Shown: positions 17,396 through 27,480, counted from the first letter of the stretch. The stretch is DNA of 64,000 nt from Natronospirillum sp965602035 (GCA_965602035.1 OZ271919.1:1116001-1180000); one strand, 5' to 3'. Notes: generated from the letters alone by a model not told the origin. Translations and numbers: made by a program.

Positions 17396-17725
17396 ATGAC
17401 CGATTGGCTGAAACTGATCTACTTTGTTCCGGAAACCCACCTTGAGCTGACCAAAACAGCGGTATTCTCAGCAGGCGCGGGCCAGCAGGGTGACTACGAG
17501 CACTGTGCCTGGCAGTGCATCGGCCAGGGTCAGTTTCGCCCCAACGCCAGTGCGAACCCGTATCTGGGAACGGCGGGCGAGCTGGAACAGGTATCCGAGT
17601 ATCGCGTTGAGACGTTGCTTCCACGAGACCGGGCGCGCCGTGTGGTGGCCGCATTGCGCGAGGCACACCCCTATGAAGAACCGGCGTTTGAGCTGATTGC
17701 CCTGGTGAGCGAGAGCTCCCTGTAA
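17396..17725 (+). CDS. YqfO/NIF3-like small protein
   Basis: This 109-residue protein resembles the PII/CutA-like insert domain of YqfO-NIF3 proteins: it starts with a YFVPETHLE strand-helix, has a GAGQQGDYEHC segment, and ends HPYEEPAFELI, which is a family hallmark. Stand-alone versions occur in many proteobacteria without a defined role; trimer formation and metal or small-molecule binding are inferred from the fold. GGAGG sits 6 bases before the ATG. It converges with the downstream Nudix gene. Confidence 0.8.
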   Translation: MTDWLKLIYFVPETHLELTKTAVFSAGAGQQGDYEHCAWQCIGQGQFRPNASANPYLGTAGELEQVSEYRVETLLPRDRARRVVAALREAHPYEEPAFELIALVSESSL

Positions 17726-17737
17726 CGGGCAGGCGTA

Positions 17738-18286
17738 TCAGAGGTGCTGCCGCGGACGGGGCCGAATCCAGTCATTGAGCAGCGGAATATCGGCTTTGTG
17801 CCGGTGTGCCACATAGTGTTCCAGCGTTCTGTAGACGGTGCGGAACGCGATCTCTGACCACGGAATGTGATCCGGCTCGAAGAGTACGACTTCAGAGCTC
17901 TCGAGCGTCGGCGCCACATCCGGTGAACGCATCTGTGCCAGATAGAATATGTGCACCTGGTTGAACTGCGGCAGGCTGATAGCTGACAGCATCTGTCCGA
18001 GCACCGGTTCATTGCTGGCCTCTTCAACCGTTTCGCGCAGTGCACCCTCTTCCAGTGTCTCGCCGTTCTCCATGAACCCGCCCGGTAATGTCCAGTAGCC
18101 GTGCCGGGGCTCGATGCTGCGCCGGCACAGCAGGACGCGGCCCTGCCAGACCGGCAGTGTACCGGTAATCAGACGGGGGTTCTGATAATGGATCGTCTGG
18201 CAGTTGGGACAATTGAAACGGGGTACACTGTCGCCATCCGGAATGGAAAATTCGACAGGGGTTGCACACTCGCTGCAATACTTCAT
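17738..18286 (-). CDS. Zinc-ribbon Nudix hydrolase (NudC-like)
   Basis: An N-terminal zinc ribbon is formed by C4, C7, C26 and C29. The Nudix box fits GX5EX7REXXEE exactly (G70, E76, R84-E85, E88-E89). This architecture is that of small NADH/ADP-ribose-type Nudix enzymes; the exact substrate is unknown. The ATG at 18286 lies 10 bases after AGGAGG and begins MKYC, as in relatives; a GTG at 18292 is only 4 bases from the SD and less likely. Length is 182 aa. Confidence 0.85.
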   Translation of the reverse strand: MKYCSECATPVEFSIPDGDSVPRFNCPNCQTIHYQNPRLITGTLPVWQGRVLLCRRSIEPRHGYWTLPGGFMENGETLEEGALRETVEEASNEPVLGQMLSAISLPQFNQVHIFYLAQMRSPDVAPTLESSEVVLFEPDHIPWSEIAFRTVYRTLEHYVAHRHKADIPLLNDWIRPRPRQHL

Positions 18287-18389
18287 GGCCACAGTTCCTC
18301 CTGAGCCAAGACTCTATCACCAATGGCAGATCGGTAGAACCGGGCCGCCCGGTCTGTTCGGCGCTGCCCGGAGCCGGTATTATACCGCC

Positions 18390-19184
18390 ATGAATGGATT
18401 AATACGGCTCGGAATTGTCGCTCTGGGGTGCACCGCTATGCTGTCCTACGCGGCCGGTGCACTGGCGGCGGATGTGGAAGCCGGACTGGGTACTTCGCTA
18501 TACCGGGAATCAGCGAGCCGGGATCAGGAAATCGGCTGGCTTCAGTATCAGCGCACAGCGTGGGATACAAGCTGGACCGGCCGGGTTGATCAACAGTGGC
18601 GTTATGGGCAATCCGACCAGCTCTGGTCACTGGCAGCCGGCCACAATATATCGCCGCGCTGGACGCTGAGCGGTCAGATCGCCGGCAGCACGGACAGCAC
18701 GGATCTGTTTCCGCGTCGTGTTGTTGAGCTGACCCCCTATTACCTGATAACCGACGGCTGGCTGGCCAGTGTCACGCTCCGCCACAGTCGTTACCCGTCG
18801 GACCACAGCGTGACTGCCGTGCCTGCCATTGAGGCGTATCTGGGCAACTATCGCATTGCCTATTCCGCCTTTCTGACGCAGGTCGTCCGCAATACCGGCA
18901 GCAGTAACGCCTCGACGGATCCCTGGACTCTGGCGTCCAGCCTGTCCGTCGACCGCTATTATCGCTACAGCAGCCGCATTGGTGCCAGTCTGAGCGTGGG
19001 CACCGAACGCGACTGGAACAATACGACTGGCACGCTCAGTTCGGCGACCCAGGTAGGGCTGACCGTTGACGGGCTGCATGGCTGGTCACCCACCTGGGCA
19101 ACCCGCTGGCTGATTCAGGGGCGGGATCACAGCCGGCTTGGCCTGCAGGGTGAGGTTCGTTTGGGTATTCGATACCGCTACTGA
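18390..19184 (+). CDS. YaiO-family outer-membrane beta-barrel protein
   Basis: A signal peptide (about 1-27, ending GALAA) precedes alternating Tyr/Trp-rich strands throughout and a C-terminal aromatic end RLGIRYRY typical of BAM substrates. The pattern matches the YaiO family. These outer-membrane proteins have unclear function, though some are linked to exopolysaccharide systems. Length 264 aa suggests a 10-12-stranded barrel. ATG 18390 is chosen because it gives the signal peptide at the N-terminus. It is divergent from the Nudix gene and converges with the amidase gene. Confidence 0.75.
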   Translation: MNGLIRLGIVALGCTAMLSYAAGALAADVEAGLGTSLYRESASRDQEIGWLQYQRTAWDTSWTGRVDQQWRYGQSDQLWSLAAGHNISPRWTLSGQIAGSTDSTDLFPRRVVELTPYYLITDGWLASVTLRHSRYPSDHSVTAVPAIEAYLGNYRIAYSAFLTQVVRNTGSSNASTDPWTLASSLSVDRYYRYSSRIGASLSVGTERDWNNTTGTLSSATQVGLTVDGLHGWSPTWATRWLIQGRDHSRLGLQGEVRLGIRYRY

Positions 19185-19203
19185 TCCCGACTGGGCTGGC
19201 CTG

Positions 19204-20049
19204 TTAAAGATCAAGATCCGGCGGGTGCAGACGGTGATGCTCGTGCACCGGCATTCTGGCGCGGACCTGCTCGAGGCGGTTTCGATCCAGTTCTGACACC
19301 AGAACGTCCGGTGTATGCCCCAGCTCGGCAACAATCTCTCCCCAGGGATCAATGAGCTGTGAATGGCCCCAGGTCTGCCGCTTGCTGTCATGCCATCCGC
19401 ACTGGTTGACACCAAACACGTAGACGCCCTGCTCGACCGCACGTGCCCGCAGCAACAACTGCCAGTGTTTCTCACCGGTCCGATGCGTGAACGCCGAAGG
19501 CACCAGTATGAGGTCAGCATTGGCGCGCCTGAGCGCCCAGTACAGCTCCGGGAACCGCAAATCGTAACAGACCGTCAGCCCCACCTTTACCGGCTTGCCA
19601 TCGAGGCCCGGCAGAGAAACAACCACAATGCGGTCACCGGCCTCATAGTAATCAGACTCCCGATACCGCCCCTGGCTGTCACCGATTGATGCATCGAACA
19701 GGTGAATCTTGTCATACCAGCCGAGCGGCTCTCCATCGGGCCCGATAAGCCAGCTTCTGGCCCGGCTCTTGCCACTCTCTTCCTGCAGAACGGGCACTGT
19801 GCCACCCTGAATGGCGATTCCGTGAGCCGCAGCCCGTGACATCAGCCACTCGGCGATCGGACCATCGCCGTTTGCTTCATCGGCTGCCACCCGGGCCGAG
19901 GCGCCTGTACCCAGAGTCGCAAACATTTCCGGCAGAACCACGAGTTGAGCGCCCTGCTCAGCCGCCGACGCCAGGCCACGTTCAGCCTGTTCGAGGCAGT
20001 CGTCGACACTGCCGCCGCTGGTCATCTGAATACCGGCGACTCGAAGCAT
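19204..20049 (-). CDS. Nitrilase-family carbon-nitrogen hydrolase
   Basis: The Glu-Lys-Cys triad of the family is present: E41 (VLPEMF), K114 (YDKIHLFD) and C161 (TVCYDLRFPE). Sequence style is that of Nit1/Nit2 omega-amidase or deaminated-glutathione amidase, which repairs metabolite damage; the choice between these is inference. It is 281 aa with a start at 20049, just after the yhdP stop, so it belongs to the mre-maf-rng-yhdP transcription unit. In related genomes tldD usually follows, but here an outer-membrane protein gene converges instead. Confidence 0.88.
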   Translation of the reverse strand: MLRVAGIQMTSGGSVDDCLEQAERGLASAAEQGAQLVVLPEMFATLGTGASARVAADEANGDGPIAEWLMSRAAAHGIAIQGGTVPVLQEESGKSRARSWLIGPDGEPLGWYDKIHLFDASIGDSQGRYRESDYYEAGDRIVVVSLPGLDGKPVKVGLTVCYDLRFPELYWALRRANADLILVPSAFTHRTGEKHWQLLLRARAVEQGVYVFGVNQCGWHDSKRQTWGHSQLIDPWGEIVAELGHTPDVLVSELDRNRLEQVRARMPVHEHHRLHPPDLDL

Positions 20050-20056
20050 CACGGAC

Positions 20057-23000
20057 TCAGTTGGTGCCGAATAACTCACGGATACGCTCCTCCAGAGTGG
20101 TGTCGTTACCCCGTATCTGGTTATCGAACAGGCGCGACGTAGACACTTCGGGATTATATAGGCTCCCGGAAATATCGGTACGCACACTGAACAGCCGCTC
20201 GATCTCCTGTTCCAGAACACGCTCCCCGAACAGTACCATTAAAGCGATCGGCGGCGAAAATCCGGCACCGAGCGCCAACAGCCCGGCGGTATTCGATACC
20301 CGGGCGATGACCACACCTTCGGCATCAAGCTGGTCCTCGGTAATGTCATAGGAACCATCAAAGAACATTTTGGCCCCACTGCCATCCAGAATGAGCTCGT
20401 CACCCACCGTAACCAGGCCTTCATTGAACAGTAATTCCCCCTGTACGACATCGTAGGACACGCCCGAGGAGAAAACATCGCTGAAGTCCAGTGCCAGCCG
20501 GCGGAGTACCCGCGTGACATTCAGCAGGCCGATAACCCGAACCGCGTCGAGCTGCTCCATTTCCGCGAGACTGCCCGAACGGGCCTCTGTGCGCGCGGAA
20601 CCGCTCAGCCTTGCCCAATCGAACGCCAGAGGCGAACCCGGCCACGACAGTGACAGCACCGACTGTGCCGATTGGCTCCGAATAACCGGCGTCAGTTCAT
20701 AGGCCGCCAATACATCACCGAGGTCTCCGGCTGACAGGGTCAGGTTCAACCGGGTTTCCGGCGGCGCACCGACCGGAGTTGTCCACTGGAGCGTGCCTGA
20801 TACACCCAGCCCGGACAGGTCGCCCTGCAAGGCGTCTACCCGAACCACCGGCGTGGCCGATGCTTCGTCCTGTGCAGGGCGAATATCGCCGGACCATGCC
20901 CCGAAGTCCCGACCATTCACGGTCAGTGAGGCGAGCTCGATATCGATCGGCGGAACCCAGGCGGCGCGGGCGTTCGCCAGCAGGTCATTCGACGGCTCAT
21001 ACGGGGTACGCGGCCGTGGCTGACGGGTACGGGCAGAGGGTTCGGCCACCGGAGATTCCGGAGGCGGGTCGCCGAGAGTAAGAAAACCCAAATCCAGTTC
21101 AATGGCATTCTCAACAGACACCTGTGCCGGCACCCGGAGGTCCGCCGCGAGCCGATCTGCGGTAATTCGGCCGGACCAGGCGCTCTGCGGCGCTCCAGAG
21201 AGACGGACGTCGAGGTTCTGCAGTGTCTGACCGCCCCAACGGGTTTCATCCGCACCGATCCGGACACTGACCTGCTCCCAGGCACCCGAATTCACTGCGG
21301 TGTCACCACCCGGATACTGATCGAGCATGGATCGGGACCATCGCCACCACCCTGCCAGATCCAGCTCCTCCAGCCGGGCCCGAATATCCACGGTGCCCGG
21401 CTGCCGGTCGGCATGCGGCACCCCAAGACCAAGCGCCACCGAGTCAGGGCCGCTTTCATTCCCGGCCACCGACCAGCTTGCCCGATCACCGAGGCGCCCC
21501 TGAGACTGCCAGTCACCGGTACTCGAGCCAGCTATCTGCAATCGAAGCGGAAACCGCTCAGTCGCCGGCGCGTCAAAGCCCGGTGGCAGGTTTTTCAGGC
21601 TACCCGCCAGGTCACTTTCCAGGTCAAACTGCCAGGCGTCGGGACCCACTGCGACCGTACCCCGGTACGGCCGCACTGCCTCCTGCTGGCGCAACCAGGG
21701 AATCTGGAGCCAACTGCCAACGGCCGCCAGATTCAGATCACCGCTGGAGGGAATCACCATCCGGCGCGACCCGTCCGGCCTCAGTTCACTGGTTATTCTG
21801 ACCTGATGGTCACTGCCGAGAAAGCGCGTGGTCAGGCCCCGCGAGTATAAACCGCCGGTGGTGGTGTAACGCAGTGGGCCATTGATCCGACGGAACGTCA
21901 GATCCGGTGCCGGCATTGACAGTGCTGCGTCATTGAGCGTCATGCGGACATCGGCAGACGCCGCCCCGGCGTTGAGTGGAATCCACAGGTCCACGTTTGC
22001 GTCCACACGTCCGAACGCCTGCCAGCGTGTCAGTTCTTCCGGCAACGTCTCACGTAACGGTGAGCCAAGCAGAAACGACCAGACGTCCGAGCCGAGCGCG
22101 CTGACCTGCGTCACTATATCAACGCCGGTGCTGTCTTCATTGAACGGCACATGAACAGCCGATCGGCCGGGACGCAGAGTGCCGAATTCACCGCTTTCCA
22201 GACGTGCCGACAGACCTGACGCATCGATGCTGACGCGGCCGTTCAGCGATCGTACCGACGGCCAGGAGAGACCATCCGGACCGTCGCTGTCGTCAGGGTC
22301 TGTTTCAACGGTCAGGTTGTCCAGCCGCAGAGCCACCTGCCCGGCGCGGACCCGGGCCTCGTCGGCCATGACATTCGGCATGACAATCTGCCAGCCGCCC
22401 GCTGACAGATTACTCAGACTGGCATCCATCCAGCTCACCACCGACCGGGGCAGATTGTTCGGCAGACCCGCCATGAGGCCGGTCTTGTTCACCGAGGTGC
22501 CCGTCAGGTGCATGGCATACACGGGTTCCACCAGAGCCGACGACGCGCCAACCGGAAGGCTGAAGGCAAAGCGTCCCTGCACAAGCCCCTGCCCGACCCA
22601 GTCGAACACCATGGGGCCACTGGCGATTTTCAGGCCGGTACCGGAGCCATAGCGCCACGCGACCTGCCCCGCCTCGATATCCATGGGAACGGACTCCGGC
22701 AGCCACTGGCGCAGGTCAACATCCAGGCTACCCGGCGCGAAGGAAAACAACCCGGCCGAGCCGGTGCCCATGACCTGGCCGGCAACAGAGTTGAACCCGG
22801 GCACCCCTTCCGCTGCAGAGAAATTTCCCTGGCGCAGGGTCCCGGCATAAGAGAGCTCTGACCAAGCGGGCCCATCAACCAGAGGCAGACGAATACGGCT
22901 GTCGGTCAGTACGCCCCGGATGTCATGCCTGCCCAGAGCGGGCAGCCACGGCGTGGCCAGATCGGCCAGAGCGCCTGCGGACAATGAGTCAGTAGCCACT

Positions 23001-24019
23001 TCGAGCGCGTCTTCTGACCAGTCAATATCATGGGCTGATTCCGGCCAGCGCACGTCGTTATGCAGAAACGTCAATTCTCTCAGTTGAAGGCGCGCTCCCT
23101 CAGCCCTGCCCGCCGGGTACCAGCGTACCTCGGCGGCGAGCGAGGTCAGCCGTTGTTGGCTGGCGCCACCAGGCGGCGTAACGACCAGGTCACCATCGGC
23201 CAGTCGGGCCTGCACCTGGGTCAACTCACCCTCGGACCACTGCCACCACCATTGGCCCGCCAGGGTGAGTTGCTCCACCGGTGGGGCCTGCTCCGGCAGA
23301 AACGGCCGCAACCAGGGTGTCAGCTCCGCTGTCCCGTGATTGATGTAGAGCGACGCCCGGGGTTCACCGGATGCGAGACCGGCAGCATCCAGTTGAACCC
23401 CCGCGCGCACGGTGTCTCCGTCGCCGGCGAGCAACAGATCACCGCGCAGTTCATGCCGCTGATCACTGCTGATCAGCAACGCATTGTCGAGCACGACGGA
23501 TTCTGCCAGTGAGCCTGACTGAACGTTGATCCGCAGCGCGCCCAACTGAATGGCATCCTGGCGCAACAGTTGGTCGGCCAGGGTCGCGAAAACGCTTTCC
23601 ACGGCTTCGTCGCCGGCGATACCCGCAAATGCCGGTAAGGCCCACCGACCGTTCTCTTCCACGACGGAGAACTCGCCACCATCAACGCTGAACTGTGAGA
23701 ATATCAGTGCATGTCGGGTGACAGAGGGCATCAGAGCCGGTGTCACGCGCACCGTATCGAGGGCGAACGAATTGCCGATGCGCAGGCCACGCAGGGTAAA
23801 GGACGGGTGAAAGCCCTCCCATTCGCCCTCGAGTGCAGCAATCGTGACCGGCGTGTTAAGCAGGTCCGACAGATAGGCTTCGAGGGTCGGCGTCACCCGG
23901 TTTACCTGGGGAGTCAGCGCCCAACCGGCTATGACATAACCCACAAGAACCAGTGCCAGCCCGGCCAGCGATCTTGCAACCGAACGCCTAAGCCTGAAAA
24001 ACGCAGTCCGGAATGCCAT
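20057..24019 (-). CDS. yhdP: YhdP family AsmA-like protein
   Basis: At 1320 aa this is a full-length YhdP. It has an N-terminal membrane helix (about 16-35), then a very long beta-rich periplasmic body made of AsmA/DUF3971-type repeats, and a conserved C-terminal AsmA-like part (DGSYDITEDQLDAEGVV). YhdP bridges the envelope and promotes phospholipid transport from inner to outer membrane, redundantly with TamB and YdbH in E. coli. It starts 3 bases after the rng stop. Confidence 0.92.
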   Translation of the reverse strand: MAFRTAFFRLRRSVARSLAGLALVLVGYVIAGWALTPQVNRVTPTLEAYLSDLLNTPVTIAALEGEWEGFHPSFTLRGLRIGNSFALDTVRVTPALMPSVTRHALIFSQFSVDGGEFSVVEENGRWALPAFAGIAGDEAVESVFATLADQLLRQDAIQLGALRINVQSGSLAESVVLDNALLISSDQRHELRGDLLLAGDGDTVRAGVQLDAAGLASGEPRASLYINHGTAELTPWLRPFLPEQAPPVEQLTLAGQWWWQWSEGELTQVQARLADGDLVVTPPGGASQQRLTSLAAEVRWYPAGRAEGARLQLRELTFLHNDVRWPESAHDIDWSEDALEVATDSLSAGALADLATPWLPALGRHDIRGVLTDSRIRLPLVDGPAWSELSYAGTLRQGNFSAAEGVPGFNSVAGQVMGTGSAGLFSFAPGSLDVDLRQWLPESVPMDIEAGQVAWRYGSGTGLKIASGPMVFDWVGQGLVQGRFAFSLPVGASSALVEPVYAMHLTGTSVNKTGLMAGLPNNLPRSVVSWMDASLSNLSAGGWQIVMPNVMADEARVRAGQVALRLDNLTVETDPDDSDGPDGLSWPSVRSLNGRVSIDASGLSARLESGEFGTLRPGRSAVHVPFNEDSTGVDIVTQVSALGSDVWSFLLGSPLRETLPEELTRWQAFGRVDANVDLWIPLNAGAASADVRMTLNDAALSMPAPDLTFRRINGPLRYTTTGGLYSRGLTTRFLGSDHQVRITSELRPDGSRRMVIPSSGDLNLAAVGSWLQIPWLRQQEAVRPYRGTVAVGPDAWQFDLESDLAGSLKNLPPGFDAPATERFPLRLQIAGSSTGDWQSQGRLGDRASWSVAGNESGPDSVALGLGVPHADRQPGTVDIRARLEELDLAGWWRWSRSMLDQYPGGDTAVNSGAWEQVSVRIGADETRWGGQTLQNLDVRLSGAPQSAWSGRITADRLAADLRVPAQVSVENAIELDLGFLTLGDPPPESPVAEPSARTRQPRPRTPYEPSNDLLANARAAWVPPIDIELASLTVNGRDFGAWSGDIRPAQDEASATPVVRVDALQGDLSGLGVSGTLQWTTPVGAPPETRLNLTLSAGDLGDVLAAYELTPVIRSQSAQSVLSLSWPGSPLAFDWARLSGSARTEARSGSLAEMEQLDAVRVIGLLNVTRVLRRLALDFSDVFSSGVSYDVVQGELLFNEGLVTVGDELILDGSGAKMFFDGSYDITEDQLDAEGVVIARVSNTAGLLALGAGFSPPIALMVLFGERVLEQEIERLFSVRTDISGSLYNPEVSTSRLFDNQIRGNDTTLEERIRELFGTN

Positions 24020-24022
24020 GGC

Positions 24023-25477
24023 CTATAACAGAACCACATCATACTGGTCCGTGTGGTACATGGACTCAACCTGGAGCTTGATCGGTTTGCCAATGAATTC
24101 TTCCAGATCCGCGACCGCCGCGGAATCCTCATCGAGCAGCCGATCGACCACGGCCTGACTGGCCAGGACCATGTAGCTGTGATTGTCGTAGGCCCGTTCT
24201 TCGCGCAGGATTTCCCGGAAAATTTCGTAACAGATGGTCTGCGCGGTCTTCATGCGTCCCCGTCCGTTGCAGGCAGGACAGGCTTCCGTCAGCACCTGTT
24301 CAAGGCTTTCCCGGGTGCGTTTGCGCGTCATCTCGACCAGCCCGAGTTCCGACACGCCGGTCACCTTGGTGCGCGCATGGTCACGCTCCAGAGATTTCTC
24401 GAGCATGCGCAGAACCTGACGCCTGTGTTCCTCATCTTCCATATCGATGAAGTCAATAATGATGATACCACCGAGGTTTCGCAGCCGGATCTGCCGGCAC
24501 ATGGCGGCAACCGCCTCGAGGTTGGTCTTGAATATGGTCTCTTCCAGGTTCCGGTGCCCGACAAATCCGCCCGTGTTGACATCGATCGTCGACATGGCCT
24601 CGGTCTGATCAACAATCAGATAGCCACCACTCTTAAGCTCGACCTTCCGCGCCAGCGCCCGCTCCAGTTCTTCTTCCACACCGAAGAGGTCGAAAATGGG
24701 CCGTTCACCCGGGTAATATTCGATCAGCGGTTCCACTTCCGGATTGTACTTGCGTACGAAGTCCAACGTCGCCGCATAGGTCTCCCGCGAATCAATGCGG
24801 ATTTTCTCGACATCCACACGCACCATATCCCGGGCCACACGCAGATACAGCGGCAGGTCCTCATAAACCGGAACCGGCGCGCCACCCGTGGCGATCTTCT
24901 GCTGCAGGGCACCCCAGAGCCGCTTCAGATACTCCATGTCTGATTGCAGTTCCGCCTCGCCTACGCCCTCAGCTACCGTTCTCAGGATGAAACCACCCTG
25001 GGTTATTCCGACGCTGTCACGCAGAGCCTGCACCTGATCACGCAGCCGATCGCGTTCCAGATCCTCCTCTATCTTCTGACTGATACCGACGTGGTCAGCG
25101 TCGGGCAGGAAGACCAGATAGCGGGACGGCAGAGACAGGTGCGTGGTCAGACGGGCACCCTTGGAGCCAATCGGATCCTTGACCACCTGAACCAGCAGAG
25201 ATTGGCCCTCGCGAATCAGATGATTGATCGGTATCTGACCATTCGTGGCGGCAGGATCAATATCCACCGCATGAATAAATGCCGCACGGTCCAGGCCGAT
25301 ATCAACAAAGGCCGCCTGCATACCCGGCAACACTCGGGCCACCTTCCCCAGATAAACATTACCGACTATCCCGCGCGCCTGGGTGCGTTCCACGAACAAC
25401 TCCTGTACCACGCCGTTCTCGACCAGCGCGACACGGGTTTCCATAGGGGTAACGTTAACCAGAATTTCTGCGTTCAT
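24023..25477 (-). CDS. rng: Ribonuclease G
   Basis: RNase G matures the 16S rRNA 5' end and degrades some mRNAs. The 484-residue protein has an S1 domain near the N-terminus (GNVYLGKVARVLPGMQAAFVD region). The metal-binding aspartates lie in STIDVNTGGF and IIIIDFIDME, and a Zn-link CPACNGRGR follows. It lacks the long C-terminal scaffold of RNase E. The ATG at 25477 overlaps the maf stop (ATGA) and matches the usual start MNAEILVNVTP; an upstream ATG at 25495 is in frame but inside maf. Confidence 0.95.
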   Translation of the reverse strand: MNAEILVNVTPMETRVALVENGVVQELFVERTQARGIVGNVYLGKVARVLPGMQAAFVDIGLDRAAFIHAVDIDPAATNGQIPINHLIREGQSLLVQVVKDPIGSKGARLTTHLSLPSRYLVFLPDADHVGISQKIEEDLERDRLRDQVQALRDSVGITQGGFILRTVAEGVGEAELQSDMEYLKRLWGALQQKIATGGAPVPVYEDLPLYLRVARDMVRVDVEKIRIDSRETYAATLDFVRKYNPEVEPLIEYYPGERPIFDLFGVEEELERALARKVELKSGGYLIVDQTEAMSTIDVNTGGFVGHRNLEETIFKTNLEAVAAMCRQIRLRNLGGIIIIDFIDMEDEEHRRQVLRMLEKSLERDHARTKVTGVSELGLVEMTRKRTRESLEQVLTEACPACNGRGRMKTAQTICYEIFREILREERAYDNHSYMVLASQAVVDRLLDEDSAAVADLEEFIGKPIKLQVESMYHTDQYDVVLL

Positions 25478-26067
25478 AAGCAACTCGGCTGCCATAACTC
25501 AAGGCCTGCCTTTTCCAGCAGGTCGGCAGTTACATCAATGGGGAGACCCACGACGTTATGGTACGTTCCATGGATGCTCTGTACCAGTCGCGCACCATAC
25601 CCCTGAATGCCATACGCCCCGGCCTTGTCGTAAGACTCACCCGTATTCAGATACTGTTCAATCAATGCGTCGGACAGCGACCGGAAGGTCACCTCGGTGC
25701 GGACGCTGCGATGCGTCAGTTCCTGCGGGGTAGCGACCGCAACCGCCGTCCAGACGCTGTGCGTCCGCCCTGACAACCGGCACAGCATATCCCGGGCAGT
25801 TGCCCTCGAGTCCGGTTTCTCCAGCATGCGCTGGTCAAGCACCACCGTCGTGTCGGCCGCGAGCACAACGGCTGCCGGGTCCGCATGCAGGGTCGACCGA
25901 ACCACTCGCGCCTTCTCGCGGGCAAGGCGCGCAACAGTATCCTGCGGGGACTCCTGTTCATGCGGGGTTTCATCGATGTCTGCCGGAGCGACGTCAAATG
26001 GTACGCCCAGCAGCTTCAGTAGTTCACGCCGTCGCGGCGATGCCGAGGCCAGAATGAGTCGCATCAT
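25474..26067 (-). CDS. maf: Maf-like nucleotide pyrophosphatase (dTTP/UTP type)
   Basis: Maf/YhdE enzymes hydrolyse non-canonical or excess nucleoside triphosphates and influence septum formation when overproduced. The N-terminal ASASPRRRELL (7-17), the catalytic-region ADTTVVLD and GKA-type GAYGIQGYGA segments are present. Length is 197 aa. The first ATG overlaps the mreD stop by one base (TGATG), and its own stop overlaps rng, so translation is probably coupled. Confidence 0.93.
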   Translation of the reverse strand: MMRLILASASPRRRELLKLLGVPFDVAPADIDETPHEQESPQDTVARLAREKARVVRSTLHADPAAVVLAADTTVVLDQRMLEKPDSRATARDMLCRLSGRTHSVWTAVAVATPQELTHRSVRTEVTFRSLSDALIEQYLNTGESYDKAGAYGIQGYGARLVQSIHGTYHNVVGLPIDVTADLLEKAGLELWQPSCL

Positions 26068-26558
26068 CAACGTACCCGGTATCGAATGCGCATACTGCGC
26101 AAGAGCAGAAAGATAACCGGCCAGAGTATCGCGCTGGTGAAGGCAGGTACCAATGCCCACCAGCTCGGCGCAGGCAGGTCGCCGATCAGGCTCCGCAGCA
26201 GCAGTTTCAGAGTCAGGTAGCCAAGCAGGAGTATCGCCACTGCACCGGCCTGTTGGATCGGCGGGTAGATCCGGATTCGCTGATAGAGCGCCAATACCAC
26301 ATAGGCAATCAGCGCCATGCAGAGGCCATTGAGCCCCAGTGGGCTCCCTTCATGGACATCCTTTACCAGACCGACCAGCAACGCGAAGTAAATACCGAAG
26401 CGATAAGGCAGGGCCAGAATCCAGTATACGAGAACCATGAACACCCATTCCGGCGCGAAGTAGCCACTCAACCCGGGCCATTGAATGGTCTGCAACAGGA
26501 ATGCCAGGGCCAGAGTCACATAGGGTAACCAGATGTTGCTCGCTTTGGGGACTTCCAA
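26067..26558 (-). CDS. mreD: Rod shape-determining protein MreD
   Basis: MreD is a small inner-membrane protein of the elongasome. Hydrophobic helices cover most of its 163 residues (E. coli 162), and the HEGSPLGLNGL motif is typical. I chose a TTG start at 26558: it begins 1 base after the mreC stop, AGGAAA lies about 9 bases upstream, and the length matches the family. Longer ATG-started versions add basic residues overlapping mreC. Confidence 0.92.
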   Translation of the reverse strand: MEVPKASNIWLPYVTLALAFLLQTIQWPGLSGYFAPEWVFMVLVYWILALPYRFGIYFALLVGLVKDVHEGSPLGLNGLCMALIAYVVLALYQRIRIYPPIQQAGAVAILLLGYLTLKLLLRSLIGDLPAPSWWALVPAFTSAILWPVIFLLLRSMRIRYRVR

Positions 26559-26559
26559 T

Positions 26560-27426
26560 TTATTGCGTTTCCTGGGGTGCTGTCCGCTCAGAATCATCGG
26601 ACGGACGCTGAGTGTCAACCAGCAGCACGTGTCGCGTGCGGTCCAGGTTTGACAGCGGTCGTGCACGCACGCGGGCAAACTGCGCTCCCGGCGGGTTGGT
26701 TACCTCGGTGACTTCAGCCACCGGGTAACCACGCGGAAACCGCCCGCCGAGCCCACTGGTTATCAGGAGATCGCCGACACGGATATCCGCCGTTTCCGGC
26801 ACGAAGAGCAGTTCGAGCGTATTCAGGTCGCCCGTTCCGGACACCGTTGTACGCACACCATTGCGGTTTACCTGTACCGGCACGGCATGCTCCGAGTCGC
26901 CCAGCAACAGGACCCGGGATGTCAGCGGTCCGGTTTCAATAACCTGGCCGACCAGACCTTCCGCGTCGATCACCGGCTGGCCTGTATAGGCGCCTGCCAC
27001 GCTGCCACGGTTGAGGATGACCTGATGGGTGAAGGGATCCGGGTCGACACCGACGAGTTCCGCCGAGATGAACTGATCATCGAGAACCTCGGAGGCATTC
27101 AACAACTCGCGAAGACGATCGTTTTCAACCTCGAGTGAGAGCAGTTGCTGCGAACGGCGTTCCATTACGAACAACTGAGCGCGCAGGCGAGCGTTTTCCT
27201 CCAGCAGACTGGCCCGGCTCACCAGCGCATCAGAGCTCCAGTCCACCACCTGTACCGGAGCCGCCACCATGTAACGGATAGGCGCCAGGCCCGCCGAAAC
27301 GGCAGACCTCACGCCATCCAGCACTGACGTTCGCCAGTCAAGAACGAGAAAGATCAATGCCAACATACAGGCAGCCAGTAGCCGCTTGCTGTATACCGAC
27401 TTGTCCTGAAACAGGGCTGTGGTCAT
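26560..27426 (-). CDS. mreC: Rod shape-determining protein MreC
   Basis: MreC is a bitopic periplasmic elongasome protein that activates PBP2. It has one helix (about 16-28), then a coiled coil with LLEENARLRAQL and a LLSLEVENDRLRELL repeat (about 73-110), and a beta-rich C-terminal domain. At 288 aa it is slightly short but complete, with an acidic polar tail. It lies 54 bases downstream of mreB. Confidence 0.95.
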   Translation of the reverse strand: MTTALFQDKSVYSKRLLAACMLALIFLVLDWRTSVLDGVRSAVSAGLAPIRYMVAAPVQVVDWSSDALVSRASLLEENARLRAQLFVMERRSQQLLSLEVENDRLRELLNASEVLDDQFISAELVGVDPDPFTHQVILNRGSVAGAYTGQPVIDAEGLVGQVIETGPLTSRVLLLGDSEHAVPVQVNRNGVRTTVSGTGDLNTLELLFVPETADIRVGDLLITSGLGGRFPRGYPVAEVTEVTNPPGAQFARVRARPLSNLDRTRHVLLVDTQRPSDDSERTAPQETQ

Positions 27427-27480
27427 GTTATGGCCGGAAAGACCCCACCGGTACTGTTACCCGGTCCTGTCGATTTCTGC

